Of a stretch of DNA of 64,000 nt, positions 9,601-16,484 are shown in pieces. The notes under the pieces are model-generated. The model searched no databases. It had not been told where the DNA came from and saw nothing but the letters and a program-made list of their open reading frames with translations. A program made the position numbers and the translations under genes. Within the stretch, counting starts at the first letter, position 1. Every line of letters starts with the position of its first letter. Source of the DNA: Flavobacterium sp. PMTSA4 (GTDB taxonomy: Bacteria > Bacteroidota > Bacteroidia > Flavobacteriales > Flavobacteriaceae); NCBI RefSeq assembly GCF_032098525.1, contig NZ_CP134890.1, forward strand, positions 1,798,001 to 1,862,000. The letters run 5' to 3'.

Positions 9601-11110
9601 TATAATCACTTGCGCTATTTGTGCCCAAAATAATTGGAATCTGTGGCGTGAAATCAAAGGTTGCATTGCCACTGCCAATACTGTTCTCACATAAAGTTAA
9701 ATCTGGTGGTGGGATTGGGGTTGCACATCCTGAATCATTAATATATAAATAAAAAGATGTTGTTGTAATACATCCTGTATTCAAATCATCCTCAACCGCA
9801 ACAAAAATTTGTTCTCCATCAACTCCTGGATAATTGGATAAATTAGTTATTGGATTAGAAAGCACTTCTGCATCAGCTAGAGAATGATAATATGAAATCG
9901 GATAGGATTGACCATTTAAAATAATAGATTGATTTTGAGTCAAATCAAAAGGAGATTCACATTGAGTCAAATCATTTGGAGTACCAATTGGTAATGGATC
10001 ATAAAACTCAACTGTCATACTATCTGTTTGAGAACAACCTCCAGGATAAGTAATTGTAATACCATATACTCCACTTTGAGTAACATTGTATGAATTTGAA
10101 GTGGCATTGGGAATAATTCCTGTATTAAAAGTCCATTCATAAGTAACTCCTGGTATTGCAATTGCACCCGCTTGTATAGTTAATTCCGTAGAACCACATA
10201 ATGCTGTACCATCAGCTATTGTTAAATCTGGAAAACTTTCATAGCCAATTCCAGCCAATTCTGGTGTTCCAATATTAAAACTACCTCCGCCTAAAAACAC
10301 CGCTGAGTCTAGTAGTGAATCATTTCTATCTGCAATAACTAATCTTATATGATAGGTATGACCAGGAATAACTGCAGAATTCGCAGTCATTAAAACAGTT
10401 TCACCATTAAAATTAGTTGCAGCTGCAGCTGCATTAACTCCTCCATTAAAATTATTGAAATAAGACGGATTTGCAGAACCACAAGAAGCATTATTGGTAT
10501 TATCTCTAATAGTTACTACGGATATAGGCGTATTAGTATTTGGAATTAGCGCTAGGTTAACTGGTGGTGTTGCGGCTGTTAAATCTGTCAAAAAGAAAGC
10601 AAAAGCATCAGAATAAGCACATTGAAAAGTTCCATACTCTTCAGAAGCAAAAAGAAAATCAAAACTCATTTGGTCTGTCAAAGGAGTAAAATCAAATTCT
10701 AATACAGTTGCATTATTATAACTTGTTAAACCAGGGTCAATTCCTAATCCTTGAATATAATTAAACAATTGGGCATCACCTGGCCAAGTACCATTACTCT
10801 GAGTTGTTGTATTTGGTCCTGGAGCATTAATTACATTACCTGAACTCAGAATAACACCATTACTTAAAGGAAAACTTGGATTTGTATTTTGAAAAAAACC
10901 AATACCATTCGTAGACCCAAAATTAGTTCCTGTACTCCAAGTTATATTACTTATTGTTCCAACACATGCAGAACCAGCCGTACCATTTCCAAATAATACA
11001 TCCGTTACCAATTGAGGAACTGTATAAGTAGTTGTATTTACAGTAATTGGTTGAGAAAAACCAATAGTTACAAAAAACAAAAGGGAAAGTAGGTGTAATT
11101 TTCGTTTCAT
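3677..11110 (-). CDS. Giant repetitive T9SS adhesin (choice-of-anchor L, type B sorting domain)
   Basis: 2477 residues. In order: signal peptide (1-19, ending IGFSQ); a choice-of-anchor L region (about 30-280, with FDFLFASEEYGTF and an acidic NDSLLDSAVFLGGG end); an Ig/PKD-like segment; five tandem Ig-like units that each open near P-T-A-T-I-S-G; at least twelve related units of about 95 residues opening with motifs such as CDDNNDGF, CDPNNDGFGTFDL or CDDDQDGF (two looser ones lie N-terminal); and a C-terminal type B sorting domain (HYFTPNGDGFNDTWNI, then FDRYGKLL and GWDGTYNG). It should be exported by T9SS and displayed at the cell surface as a SprB-like adhesin, with the adjacent SprF-like protein as partner. 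Base composition changes inside the gene: the repeat part (about 3.7-9.5 kb) is visibly richer in G and C than the N-terminal part. Confidence 0.93.
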   Translation of the reverse strand: MKRKLHLLSLLFFVTIGFSQPITVNTTTYTVPQLVTDVLFGNGTAGSACVGTISNITWSTGTNFGSTNGIGFFQNTNPSFPLSNGVILSSGNVINAPGPNTTTQSNGTWPGDAQLFNYIQGLGIDPGLTSYNNATVLEFDFTPLTDQMSFDFLFASEEYGTFQCAYSDAFAFFLTDLTAATPPVNLALIPNTNTPISVVTIRDNTNNASCGSANPSYFNNFNGGVNAAAAATNFNGETVLMTANSAVIPGHTYHIRLVIADRNDSLLDSAVFLGGGSFNIGTPELAGIGYESFPDLTIADGTALCGSTELTIQAGAIAIPGVTYEWTFNTGIIPNATSNSYNVTQSGVYGITITYPGGCSQTDSMTVEFYDPLPIGTPNDLTQCESPFDLTQNQSIILNGQSYPISYYHSLADAEVLSNPITNLSNYPGVDGEQIFVAVEDDLNTGCITTTSFYLYINDSGCATPIPPPDLTLCENSIGSGNATFDFTPQIPIILGTNSASDYTISFHTSQTGADNNTGIISPFNAYLGTDGQIIYIRFVDNSSGGSNTTAFFTLHVNPLPSATISGATSICSGQTATISFTGTPNAVINFSAGSVTLDAAGTGSYTTPALTATTNYSLIDVTNPTTGCSSAYTDSVTVTVLPLPTATISGTTAVCVGDPSPSITFTGANSTAPYTFNYTLNTVAQTPVTTAAGSTYTLPVSTATAGTFTYELVNVSSSTTPSCSQNQTGTATVTVNPLPTAAISGTTTICSGNTATITFTGTPNAIVTYNTVGPPSPITLDATGNATLTTPVLTSSVAYNLISVTNPTTNCTQLVGGSAVVTVVPLPTATISGTTTVCQGAVSPNITFTGANGTAPYTFTYTDPAGATQTITTTAGNSITLPVSTATPGIYPYQLVSVSSSTTPACSQPQTGTATVTVNPMPTATIAGTQAVCLNSTPDPQIVFTGANGVQPYTFTYLDENGTTQTIQSTGGNTAVINVPTTTAGIFNYNLVSVSSASTPACAQPQSGSATVTVNTAPVINTPTAYEVCDDNNDGFSCLFDLTTKNAEISTDPNVVITYHETSTDATTGANPITTSTYCNIDPGTQTLYVRAYFVGTSMCYSTTTLQLIVHPRPLPNPVITDYELCDYNNPGDGVEVFTLNTKTVEIANGQTGVTVTYYLTQADAIAQTNPLPNSYTNTSSPQQIWINISNNTTGCNSVASFNLVVNPLPATAVPLPIFECSNGAVTTATFDLTVNEGVTTAGATGVIVTYYNTFADANAQPPTNAIATPTTYLGNDNETVYIRVEYTATGCYSITTQLLRVTQGPVAITPQPLQYCDPNNDGFGTFDLDSTINEIAGGSLPAGVTVSFHETPTDALLGANPLVSPYANIDPWTQTIYVKVFYTTTGCSNYVELQLIVNPTPEATEPDDLHLCDYTGAVGYEPFNLTLVIPQVLGSIDPSTHTVTFYTSLADAQTPSNAITNVASYINSVIDQQTIYVRVETTATGCFDIVDFDIIVDPLPNSTQPNYPQYSLCDNDQSLIGYEVFDLQSQVANILLGQTGMSVHFYPSLTDAQNDTNEITNLSYQNAIIYVQTLGIRITNDATGCYVISTMDIRVEPLPTPIPPTQPYTVCDDDQDGFAQFDLNTLTTDILQGANYTLTFHETLTNAQTGDNPLPMLYTNINPFVQIIYVRAEDPTTGCIGITTVELNVNPSPEAITGLPNIEICDTDSNTQNGQTIVNLAQQTPLVLAQQPLPASAYTVTYYTSQTLAEQGSLPIMNVTNYTNTTNPQTIWVRVENIASKCYNIGSFQIIVGTPLVVATPQPINECDDDANPNDQHTNFDLTVRQITALPGYTINYYPSLAEAQTGTNQITTPTNYINVPAAVQTLGVEIISPQGCKSYTTLNIRVLPIPTPRTNPATLAAVCENATGSGQATVDLTATAAYIANGDPNVALHYFYTQSDLENNVNEILTPTAALVGDPSIAGTTINQVQYIYIAVSSTQNFDYTSRPCYKMVEQGFIINPLPVVDIVGTNNEYQVCEDDASGVNDGFEVFDLTSQVADLLEGNTTTPTSNYSVAFYLDAAATTPVPNPSAYTNISNPQPIYVVITNTTTGCTSDIGTFNILVNPKPIVATLLDDFESCDTDGVNDGMMFYDNNPLGLGDYIDDILGATQAPADYMVEFYLSQADAEAGISANAIQNLSTYQVQTGTYWIRVTNNATGCYILDDFNVVIEQLAEPLITTNTGSAIACVDWNTTAVNNNLILDSNVANAANYTFEWYADGVLLSETGPTLAVTDISVDQVVYSVIATSITPANLGCASEEVFFTVVRSGPAANLTYTVTNAFSDTQIITVTNDGYGIYHYSLDDGPILDNGGIFTDVTLGEHTVYVWDVRDVNGYSCGVQSISGVQIIDYPHYFTPNGDGFNDTWNIVGLSSQVNAKIYIFDRYGKLLKQISSTSAGWDGTYNGALLPSDDYWFTVDFIEQNTTKQFRAHFALKR

Positions 11111-11142
11111 TTTATATGATTGAAATAAGACAGATAGTCCGT

Positions 11143-11175
11143 CAAATTTATGTTAATAAAAATTTAAAAGCCCAA
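11143..11175 (-). promoter_or_regulatory. Promoter of the adhesin-sprF-like operon
   Basis: On the minus strand TTG (11175-11173), a 22-base spacer, then TAAATTTG (11150-11143), an exact match to the Bacteroidota TTG-N17-23-TAnnTTTG promoter. The start codon is at 11110, giving a leader of about 25 bases. Confidence 0.7.
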
Positions 11176-11195
11176 ATATAACTAATCATTGAAAA

Positions 11196-11212
11196 TAACT
11201 TTGTTAAATTTG
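11196..11212 (+). promoter_or_regulatory. Two overlapping -7 elements upstream of the nfu-type gene
   Basis: TAACTTTG (11196-11203) and TAAATTTG (11205-11212) both match TAnnTTTG exactly, 20-30 bases before the ATG at 11233. No TTG sits at the ideal distance for either. Confidence 0.55.
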
Positions 11213-11232
11213 CAGAAAAATAAGCTAGAAAC

Positions 11233-12129
11233 ATGAAAATCACTATAAAAGAAACACAAAATCCAACTATAATTAAGTTTGAGTTTCCAGATTTTATAAC
11301 TCAAAATGAGAGTTTTGAATATAAAAACATCGATGAAACCAAAAATTCGCCTTTAGCGCAACAACTTTTTTATCTTCCATTTGTAAAAACAGTTTACATT
11401 TCTGGAAATTTTATTGCTATTGAAAGATTTAGCATCGTGGAATGGAAAGATGTTCAAGAAGATGTTGCTGAACAAATTGAAAATTTTGTTTCAAATGGTG
11501 GCAAAATAGTTGTTGAAGATGAAAATAAAGCCAAAAAGCAACCAATCACAGTTTATGGAGAGACAACTCCTAATCCAGCTTCATTGAAATTTGTTATCAA
11601 TAAAGGAATCACCAAATCAACGGTTGAATTTAAAAATATTGACGAAGCAAAAGCTTCACCTTTAGCTCAAGAGTTATTTAAATTTCATTATGTGAAGGAA
11701 TTATTTATTACCGAAAATTATATTTCAGTTACTAAATTCGAAAGCTATTCTTGGGATGAAATTACTCTTGAAATAAGAACTTTTATCAAACAATTTATCG
11801 AAAATGGAGGCACAATTCTTGACGAAAATTTAATAGAAAAATCTTCTAAACAAGAAAAACAAGAAATTAAAAATTTTGAGAATCTTGATGTTACATCACA
11901 ACAGATTATCAACATTTTAGAAGAATATGTAAAACCAGCAGTTGCTGCCGATGGCGGAAACATTTTATTTGATTCATATGATGAAAACGATAAAAAAGTG
12001 AAAGTAATTCTTCAAGGTTCGTGCAATGGTTGTCCATCATCAACATTTACTTTGAAAAATGGAATTGAAAACATGTTGAAAAGCATGTTAAACAACAATG
12101 AACTTGTAGTTGAAGCAATTAACGGATAA
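11233..12129 (+). CDS. Nfu-type Fe-S cluster scaffold/carrier with duplicated N-terminal domain
   Basis: 298 residues. Residues about 1-90 and 105-195 are two copies of the Nfu N-terminal domain (compare TQNPTIIKFEFPDF with TPNPASLKFVINKG, and SPLAQQLFYLPFVK with SPLAQELFKFHYVK). The C-terminal NifU domain (about 215-298) carries the cluster-binding pair in GSCNGCPSS (Cys264 and Cys267). Family role: assembles or carries [4Fe-4S] clusters to client enzymes in the cytoplasm. Clients in this window could include QueG and the Fe-S subunit ActB, but that is inference. The ATG is preceded by two -7 promoter elements. The duplication makes it longer than the common Nfu of about 190-200 residues. 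Confidence 0.93.
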   Translation: MKITIKETQNPTIIKFEFPDFITQNESFEYKNIDETKNSPLAQQLFYLPFVKTVYISGNFIAIERFSIVEWKDVQEDVAEQIENFVSNGGKIVVEDENKAKKQPITVYGETTPNPASLKFVINKGITKSTVEFKNIDEAKASPLAQELFKFHYVKELFITENYISVTKFESYSWDEITLEIRTFIKQFIENGGTILDENLIEKSSKQEKQEIKNFENLDVTSQQIINILEEYVKPAVAADGGNILFDSYDENDKKVKVILQGSCNGCPSSTFTLKNGIENMLKSMLNNNELVVEAING

Positions 12130-12190
12130 AAAACTTTATAACTTCATCATTTTTTTGTAATTTTAGGATTCACATAAAATTTAGAATGAA

Positions 12191-12391
12191 ATGGCAGTAT
12201 TAAAAGTTATCGAAGTATTATCAAGCTCAACAACCAGTTGGGAAGATGCAACACAAAAAGCAGTAACACAAGCTTCAAAATCCTTGAAAAACATTCGTTC
12301 AGTTTACGTTCAAGAACAAAGCGCAACAGTTAAAGACGGAAAAGTAGCTGAATATCGAATGAATTTAAAAATTACTTTTGAAATCGAATAA
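12191..12391 (+). CDS. Dodecin family flavin-binding protein
   Basis: 66 residues, the normal dodecin size. The sequence follows the family pattern: VLKVIEVLSSSTTSWEDA, with the Trp that stacks on flavin, then the helix AVTQASKSLKNI and the strands RSVYVQEQSATV and YRMNLKITFEI. Dodecins form hollow dodecamers that store riboflavin, FMN or related flavins and protect against flavin photochemistry. It is 61 bases downstream of the nfu-type gene, probably in the same transcript, and is followed by a terminator at 12412-12437. Confidence 0.95.
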   Translation: MAVLKVIEVLSSSTTSWEDATQKAVTQASKSLKNIRSVYVQEQSATVKDGKVAEYRMNLKITFEIE

Positions 12392-12411
12392 TTTCAAAAA
12401 AACTAAATGAC

Positions 12412-12437
12412 AAACGTCCATTTTTGGGCGTTTTTTT
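12412..12437 (+). terminator. Intrinsic terminator after dodecin
   Basis: Stem AAACGTCC (12412-12419) with GGGCGTTT (12426-12433), one G:U pair, 6-nt loop, and T-run 12431-12437. It overlaps an in-frame upstream ATG (12407) of the next frame, which argues that this ATG is not the real start. Confidence 0.85.
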
Positions 12438-12448
12438 ATACAACAAAA

Positions 12449-14470
12449 ATGAACGAATTACATTCCGAAACCAGTCCATATTTATTACAACATGCCAACA
12501 ATCCGGTTCATTGGAAAGCTTGGAATGATAAATCATTGGCTTTAGCCAAAGATGAAAACAAATTAATCATCATTAGCATTGGTTATTCTGCTTGTCATTG
12601 GTGTCACGTTATGGAACACGAAAGTTTTGAAAGTGATGAAGTTGCCGAAGTAATGAACAAAAACTACGTTAACATAAAAATAGACCGAGAAGAACGTCCA
12701 GATATTGATGCCGTTTATATGAAAGCTGTTCAAATCATGACTGGTCGCGGCGGTTGGCCAATGAATGTAGTTGCTTTACCTGATGGAAGACCAATTTGGG
12801 GCGGAACTTATTTTAGAAAAAACGAATGGATTAATACACTCGAAAAACTACGGGAATTATATAGTAACAATCCCGAAACTATTTTTGAATATGCCGAAAA
12901 ATTGCATGAAGGATTAAAATCGCTAAGCATAATTCCAATCAATTCCGAAGAAACAGCGTTTGACTTTGAAATTCTGGAAACTTTAATTGAAAAATGGCAA
13001 AAAAGTTTCGATTGGGAATTTGGTGGAATGGCAAGAGCTCCAAAATTTATGATGCCAACCAATTATGAATTTCTGCTTCGCTATGGTTATCAAACTCAAA
13101 ATAAAAAATTATTAGAATTTGTTGATTTAACATTAACCCGAATGTCTTTTGGTGGTTTGTTTGACACCATTAATGGAGGATTTTCCCGTTATTCTGTCGA
13201 TATGAAATGGCATGTTCCTCATTTTGAAAAAATGCTTTATGACAACGGTCAATTGGTTTCTCTTTATGCTAATGCATACAAACTTTCAGGCAATAAATTA
13301 TACAAAGAAGTAATAGAAAAAACATTGAATTTTGTTGAAAAAGAATGGCTAACAACAGAAGGAAGTTTTTACTCTGCGTTTGATGCTGATAGTTTAAACA
13401 ATGAAAACAAACTCGAAGAAGGCGCATTTTATGTTTGGACAAAACAAGAATTACAAGAAATTATTGGCGATGATTTTGAATTATTTTCAGTTGTATTTAA
13501 CATCAATGAATTTGGTTTTTGGGAACATGAAAATTATGTTTTGATTCAAAATCAGTCGTTAGAAGAACTAGCTTTTAAAGAAAATATTTTATTAGAAGAA
13601 TTAGTTGAAAAGAAAAAAAATTGGGAACAAAAACTTTACACTAAAAGAGAAAAAAGAAACAAACCAAGATTAGACGATAAATCCATTACATCCTGGAATG
13701 CTTTGATGTTAAAGGGTTATGTTGATGCTTATAAAGCTTTAGGAAATGGAAAATACTTAGAAATTGCTCTTCAAAACGCTAATTTTATCACTACAAAACT
13801 TTGGAGTTCCGAAGGAAATTTATTTAGAACTTACAAAAACGAAAAAGTCAAAATCAATGCTTATTTGGAAGATTATGTTCATGTGATGGAAGCTTTTATT
13901 GCTCTTTACGAAGTTACTTTTGAAGAAAAATGGTTGCAAAATACCAAACAATTAGTAGATTATTGCTTTGATCAATTTTATGATGAAAACCAACAGTTTT
14001 TTGCTTTCACTTCAAAGTCAGATTCCGAATTAATCACATCTCATTTTGAAGTGGAAGACAATGTTATTCCGGCAGCTAATTCAACTATGGCAAACGTACT
14101 TTTTAAAATGAGCATTTATTTTGAAAACAGTTATTACGAAAAAACTGCTGTTAAAATGCTCCAAAATATTATTCCAACGATTGATTATCCTTCCGCTTTT
14201 TCTAATTGGCTGAATGTTTTACTTAATTTTTCAGAACAAAACAAAGAACTTGCTATTTGCGGTCAGAATGCTTCAAATGAATTAATCAAAATAAATCAAA
14301 ACTACATTCCAAACTATATTGTTGCAGGAAGTGAAAAGGAATCTAATTTGCCGTTTTTAAAAAATCGATTTATAGAAAACAAAACTCTTTTTTATTTGTG
14401 TCAAAACAAATCGTGTCAACAACCAACAAATAATATCGAAGAAATAATAACTCAATTAAAAATAAGCTAG
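12449..14470 (+). CDS. Thioredoxin-domain protein of the DUF255/YyaL (SPATA20-like) family
   Basis: 673 residues from ATG 12449. The frame extends to ATG 12407, but those 14 residues are encoded by the dodecin terminator and match no family sequence, while MNELHSETSPYLLQHANNPVHW is the typical family beginning. The N-terminal thioredoxin-like domain has the motif SACHWCHVM (Cys49-His-Trp-Cys52) and the following KIDREERPDID. The rest resembles an (alpha/alpha) barrel of N-acyl-glucosamine epimerase/cellulase type, with GGFSRYSVDMKWHVPHFEKMLYDN. The biochemical function of this widespread family is not established; a redox or sugar-related role is a guess. It probably has a separate transcript from dodecin. 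Confidence 0.92.
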   Translation: MNELHSETSPYLLQHANNPVHWKAWNDKSLALAKDENKLIIISIGYSACHWCHVMEHESFESDEVAEVMNKNYVNIKIDREERPDIDAVYMKAVQIMTGRGGWPMNVVALPDGRPIWGGTYFRKNEWINTLEKLRELYSNNPETIFEYAEKLHEGLKSLSIIPINSEETAFDFEILETLIEKWQKSFDWEFGGMARAPKFMMPTNYEFLLRYGYQTQNKKLLEFVDLTLTRMSFGGLFDTINGGFSRYSVDMKWHVPHFEKMLYDNGQLVSLYANAYKLSGNKLYKEVIEKTLNFVEKEWLTTEGSFYSAFDADSLNNENKLEEGAFYVWTKQELQEIIGDDFELFSVVFNINEFGFWEHENYVLIQNQSLEELAFKENILLEELVEKKKNWEQKLYTKREKRNKPRLDDKSITSWNALMLKGYVDAYKALGNGKYLEIALQNANFITTKLWSSEGNLFRTYKNEKVKINAYLEDYVHVMEAFIALYEVTFEEKWLQNTKQLVDYCFDQFYDENQQFFAFTSKSDSELITSHFEVEDNVIPAANSTMANVLFKMSIYFENSYYEKTAVKMLQNIIPTIDYPSAFSNWLNVLLNFSEQNKELAICGQNASNELIKINQNYIPNYIVAGSEKESNLPFLKNRFIENKTLFYLCQNKSCQQPTNNIEEIITQLKIS

Positions 14471-14515
14471 ATTTTTTTCGTAAACTTGTGTATAGTAACT
14501 ATTAAAAATAATATT

Positions 14516-14914
14516 ATGGGAATTGGAGGATTTTTTAAAAACTTGTTTGGTTCATCTAAAGAAAAAGTTAGTGAATTTGCAGACAAAGCAGAAGATTTGG
14601 CTGGTGAAACTATTGAGAAAGCAAAAGAAACAGCAGCGCCAATTATTGACAAAGTAGAAGATTTTGCAGAATCGGCTAAAGAAAAAATTGAAGAATACAT
14701 TCCGCAAGCAAAAGAAACTCTTGAAAATGCAATGGAAACCGTTAAAGAGAAAACTAGTGAATTTGCAGATAAAGCTGAAGATTTTGTTGAAAGCTCAGTA
14801 GAGAATGTAAAAGAAAAAGTAAGTTCTTTTATGAATGATGCTTCAGAAGATGCAGAAGAAATAAGAACAAAAACTGAAGATATTGTTAAACCTTCGGATG
14901 AAAATGCCGATTAA
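14516..14914 (+). CDS. Small amphipathic-helix repeat protein (LEA/YtxH-like composition)
   Basis: 132 residues from ATG 14516. A longer version from TTG 14486 adds ten residues of unlikely leader and is rejected. After a short glycine and aromatic start (MGIGGFFKNLFG) the whole protein is Lys/Glu/Ala-rich amphipathic helix. It has imperfect repeats, such as SEFADKAED near residues 21 and 82, plus KEKV and VKEKTSEF units, reminiscent of 11-residue LEA-type or YtxH-like stress proteins. No signal peptide or transmembrane helix is evident; the N-terminal helix could touch a membrane. Function unknown. It lies between the DUF255 gene and an MscS channel, so a role in osmotic or envelope stress is possible but unproven. 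Confidence 0.8.
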   Translation: MGIGGFFKNLFGSSKEKVSEFADKAEDLAGETIEKAKETAAPIIDKVEDFAESAKEKIEEYIPQAKETLENAMETVKEKTSEFADKAEDFVESSVENVKEKVSSFMNDASEDAEEIRTKTEDIVKPSDENAD

Positions 14915-14926
14915 TTTTTAAAATTA

Positions 14927-14934
14927 TATCTTTG
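14927..14934 (+). promoter_or_regulatory. Promoter-like -7 element (TATCTTTG) just before a terminator
   Basis: An exact TAnnTTTG match 13 bases after the stop of the small repeat protein. A transcript begun here would meet the hairpin at 14948-14972 almost at once, so this is either a chance match or part of a control element for the MscS gene. Confidence 0.3.
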
Positions 14935-14947
14935 TAGTACTAAAATC

Positions 14948-14972
14948 ATCCCGAATTTTCGGGATTTTTTTT
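14948..14972 (+). terminator. Intrinsic terminator between the repeat-protein gene and mscS
   Basis: Stem ATCCCGA (14948-14954) with TCGGGAT (14959-14965), 4-nt loop, extendable to 8 bp, then a T-run to 14972. It ends 11 bases before the MscS start codon. Confidence 0.85.
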
Positions 14973-14983
14973 AAACGAAAAAT

Positions 14984-15817
14984 ATGAACGAAAAAGAAAC
15001 CATATCATCATTTGAAAATTATTTACACAAAATAACAACCTCTTTAATTGATTATTCTCCAAAATTAATTTCTGCACTATTAATTCTGATTGTTGGACTT
15101 TATGCTATTAAATTTATCAACAGAATGATTCGGAAATTGATGCAAAAAAGAGGTTTTGACCCAACACTAACTCAATTTTTGGAAGATATTTTTCTTTGGG
15201 CAATGCGTATTTTATTGTTTGTGACTTTTATTTCAAAATTAGGCATTGAAACTTCCTCATTTGTGGCAATACTTGGTGCTGCTGGTTTAGCAGTTGGTTT
15301 ATCATTGCAAGGTTCATTGTCTAATTTTGCAGGTGGTATGTTAATAATTATGTTCAAACCATTCAGGGTTGGCCATACTATTGAAGCGCAAGGCGTCACA
15401 GGAACTGTTAGAGAAATTCAAATTTTTGTAACCAAACTAACTAATGCTAATAACCAAACTATTTTTGTGCCCAATGGTATTCTATCAAATGGGACAATAA
15501 TTAATTACTCTATGGAAGGAAATCGTAGAGCTGATTTGGTTTTTTCAGTTTCACACGATACGAATATTAAAACTGCAAAAGAGATTTTAATGACTGTGAT
15601 GCAAAACAATCCAACCGTGCTTAAAAATCCTGAGCCAACAGTAATAGTAAAAAACCTGACCGATTCTTCTGTACAATTGGCCGTTAGACCTTGGGCTACA
15701 TTAGAAGATTTTTTCCAAATGTCGTCGGATGTGTTAGAAGAATGCAAAGAAGCATTTGAAAAAGCTGGAATTGTGGTTCAACCATATGTTCGAGAAGCTT
15801 CGGTTGTAAGAAAGTAA
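14984..15817 (+). CDS. MscS-family mechanosensitive ion channel
   Basis: 277 residues, close to E. coli MscS. Transmembrane helices lie at about 20-45, 65-85 and 90-125. The pore helix carries the family pattern of small residues, GAAGLAVGLSLQGSLSNFAGG, followed by IIMFKPFRVGH at the entry to the beta domain. The cytoplasmic alpha/beta vestibule follows (IFVPNGILSN, then a C-terminal region ending PYVREASVVRK). It opens under membrane tension to release osmolytes during hypo-osmotic shock. The start codon lies just downstream of a terminator, so it needs its own promoter or read-through. It ends 1 base from the convergent tsaB gene. Confidence 0.95.
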   Translation: MNEKETISSFENYLHKITTSLIDYSPKLISALLILIVGLYAIKFINRMIRKLMQKRGFDPTLTQFLEDIFLWAMRILLFVTFISKLGIETSSFVAILGAAGLAVGLSLQGSLSNFAGGMLIIMFKPFRVGHTIEAQGVTGTVREIQIFVTKLTNANNQTIFVPNGILSNGTIINYSMEGNRRADLVFSVSHDTNIKTAKEILMTVMQNNPTVLKNPEPTVIVKNLTDSSVQLAVRPWATLEDFFQMSSDVLEECKEAFEKAGIVVQPYVREASVVRK

Positions 15818-15818
15818 A

Positions 15819-16484
15819 CTACTTTTTCGCATTCAGCATAAATTCCTTCAAATAAAAAGGCTCAAAATAAGCAACATCTTCAAATTCCTGATTATTAAAT
15901 TTCTGAAAACTTAAAATACTCATTTCATTTGCTGAAGGGAAAATAATATTTTCTAAAAAATGAAAATTATCTTTGGTTAGAACCGTTTTACATTTCTCTT
16001 GACAATCACCGATGAAATATGCCTTTTCTTCAATTTCAGAATAACTTTCAGACGATAAAACTTCAGCTTGAACTTCCATCATTCTAGTGTGATTTTTATC
16101 GAAAACTGCGCTATAAACTTCCATCCTTCTGGCATCAAGCATTGGAATGATAATTCCTTCTTCTATATTTACTTTTCGAGCTAAAACTTGCAACGTATCA
16201 ACAGAAATTAAAGGGATATTTAATGCATAACATATTCCTTTTGCTGCAGAAACTCCAATACGCAAACCGGTATAAGAACCTGGGCCTTTGCTCACAGCAA
16301 CTGCTTTTAACTCTTGAAAATTAGTATTGGTTTCTTTTAAAACTTCTTCAATAAAAACATGTAATTTCTCAGCATGCGAATAACCTTGTTCAGCTATTTC
16401 TTTAGCTAAAATGGTGATTCCATCTTTTGCTAATGATACAGAGCAATTCTTTGTTGCGGTTTCGATATTGAGTATTAAAGACAT
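15819..16484 (-). CDS. tsaB: tRNA N6-threonylcarbamoyladenosine protein TsaB
   Basis: 221 residues. ASKHA-type fold: LNIETATKNCSVSLAKDG at the N terminus, then SKGPGSYTGLRIGVSAAKG and the IPLISVDTL strand, all typical of TsaB. It is the scaffold partner of TsaD and TsaE in making t6A37 on tRNAs that read ANN codons. Its ATG shares one base with the stop of the upstream membrane-fusion-protein gene (overlap TAATG), so the two are probably translationally coupled although their functions are unrelated. The 3' end is 1 base from the MscS gene. Confidence 0.95.
   Translation of the reverse strand: MSLILNIETATKNCSVSLAKDGITILAKEIAEQGYSHAEKLHVFIEEVLKETNTNFQELKAVAVSKGPGSYTGLRIGVSAAKGICYALNIPLISVDTLQVLARKVNIEEGIIIPMLDARRMEVYSAVFDKNHTRMMEVQAEVLSSESYSEIEEKAYFIGDCQEKCKTVLTKDNFHFLENIIFPSANEMSILSFQKFNNQEFEDVAYFEPFYLKEFMLNAKK

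Noticed and set aside
12407..12448. Upstream ATG as start of the DUF255 protein
   Set aside because: These codons are encoded by the stem and T-run of the dodecin terminator and match nothing in the family; ATG 12449 gives the standard N-terminus.
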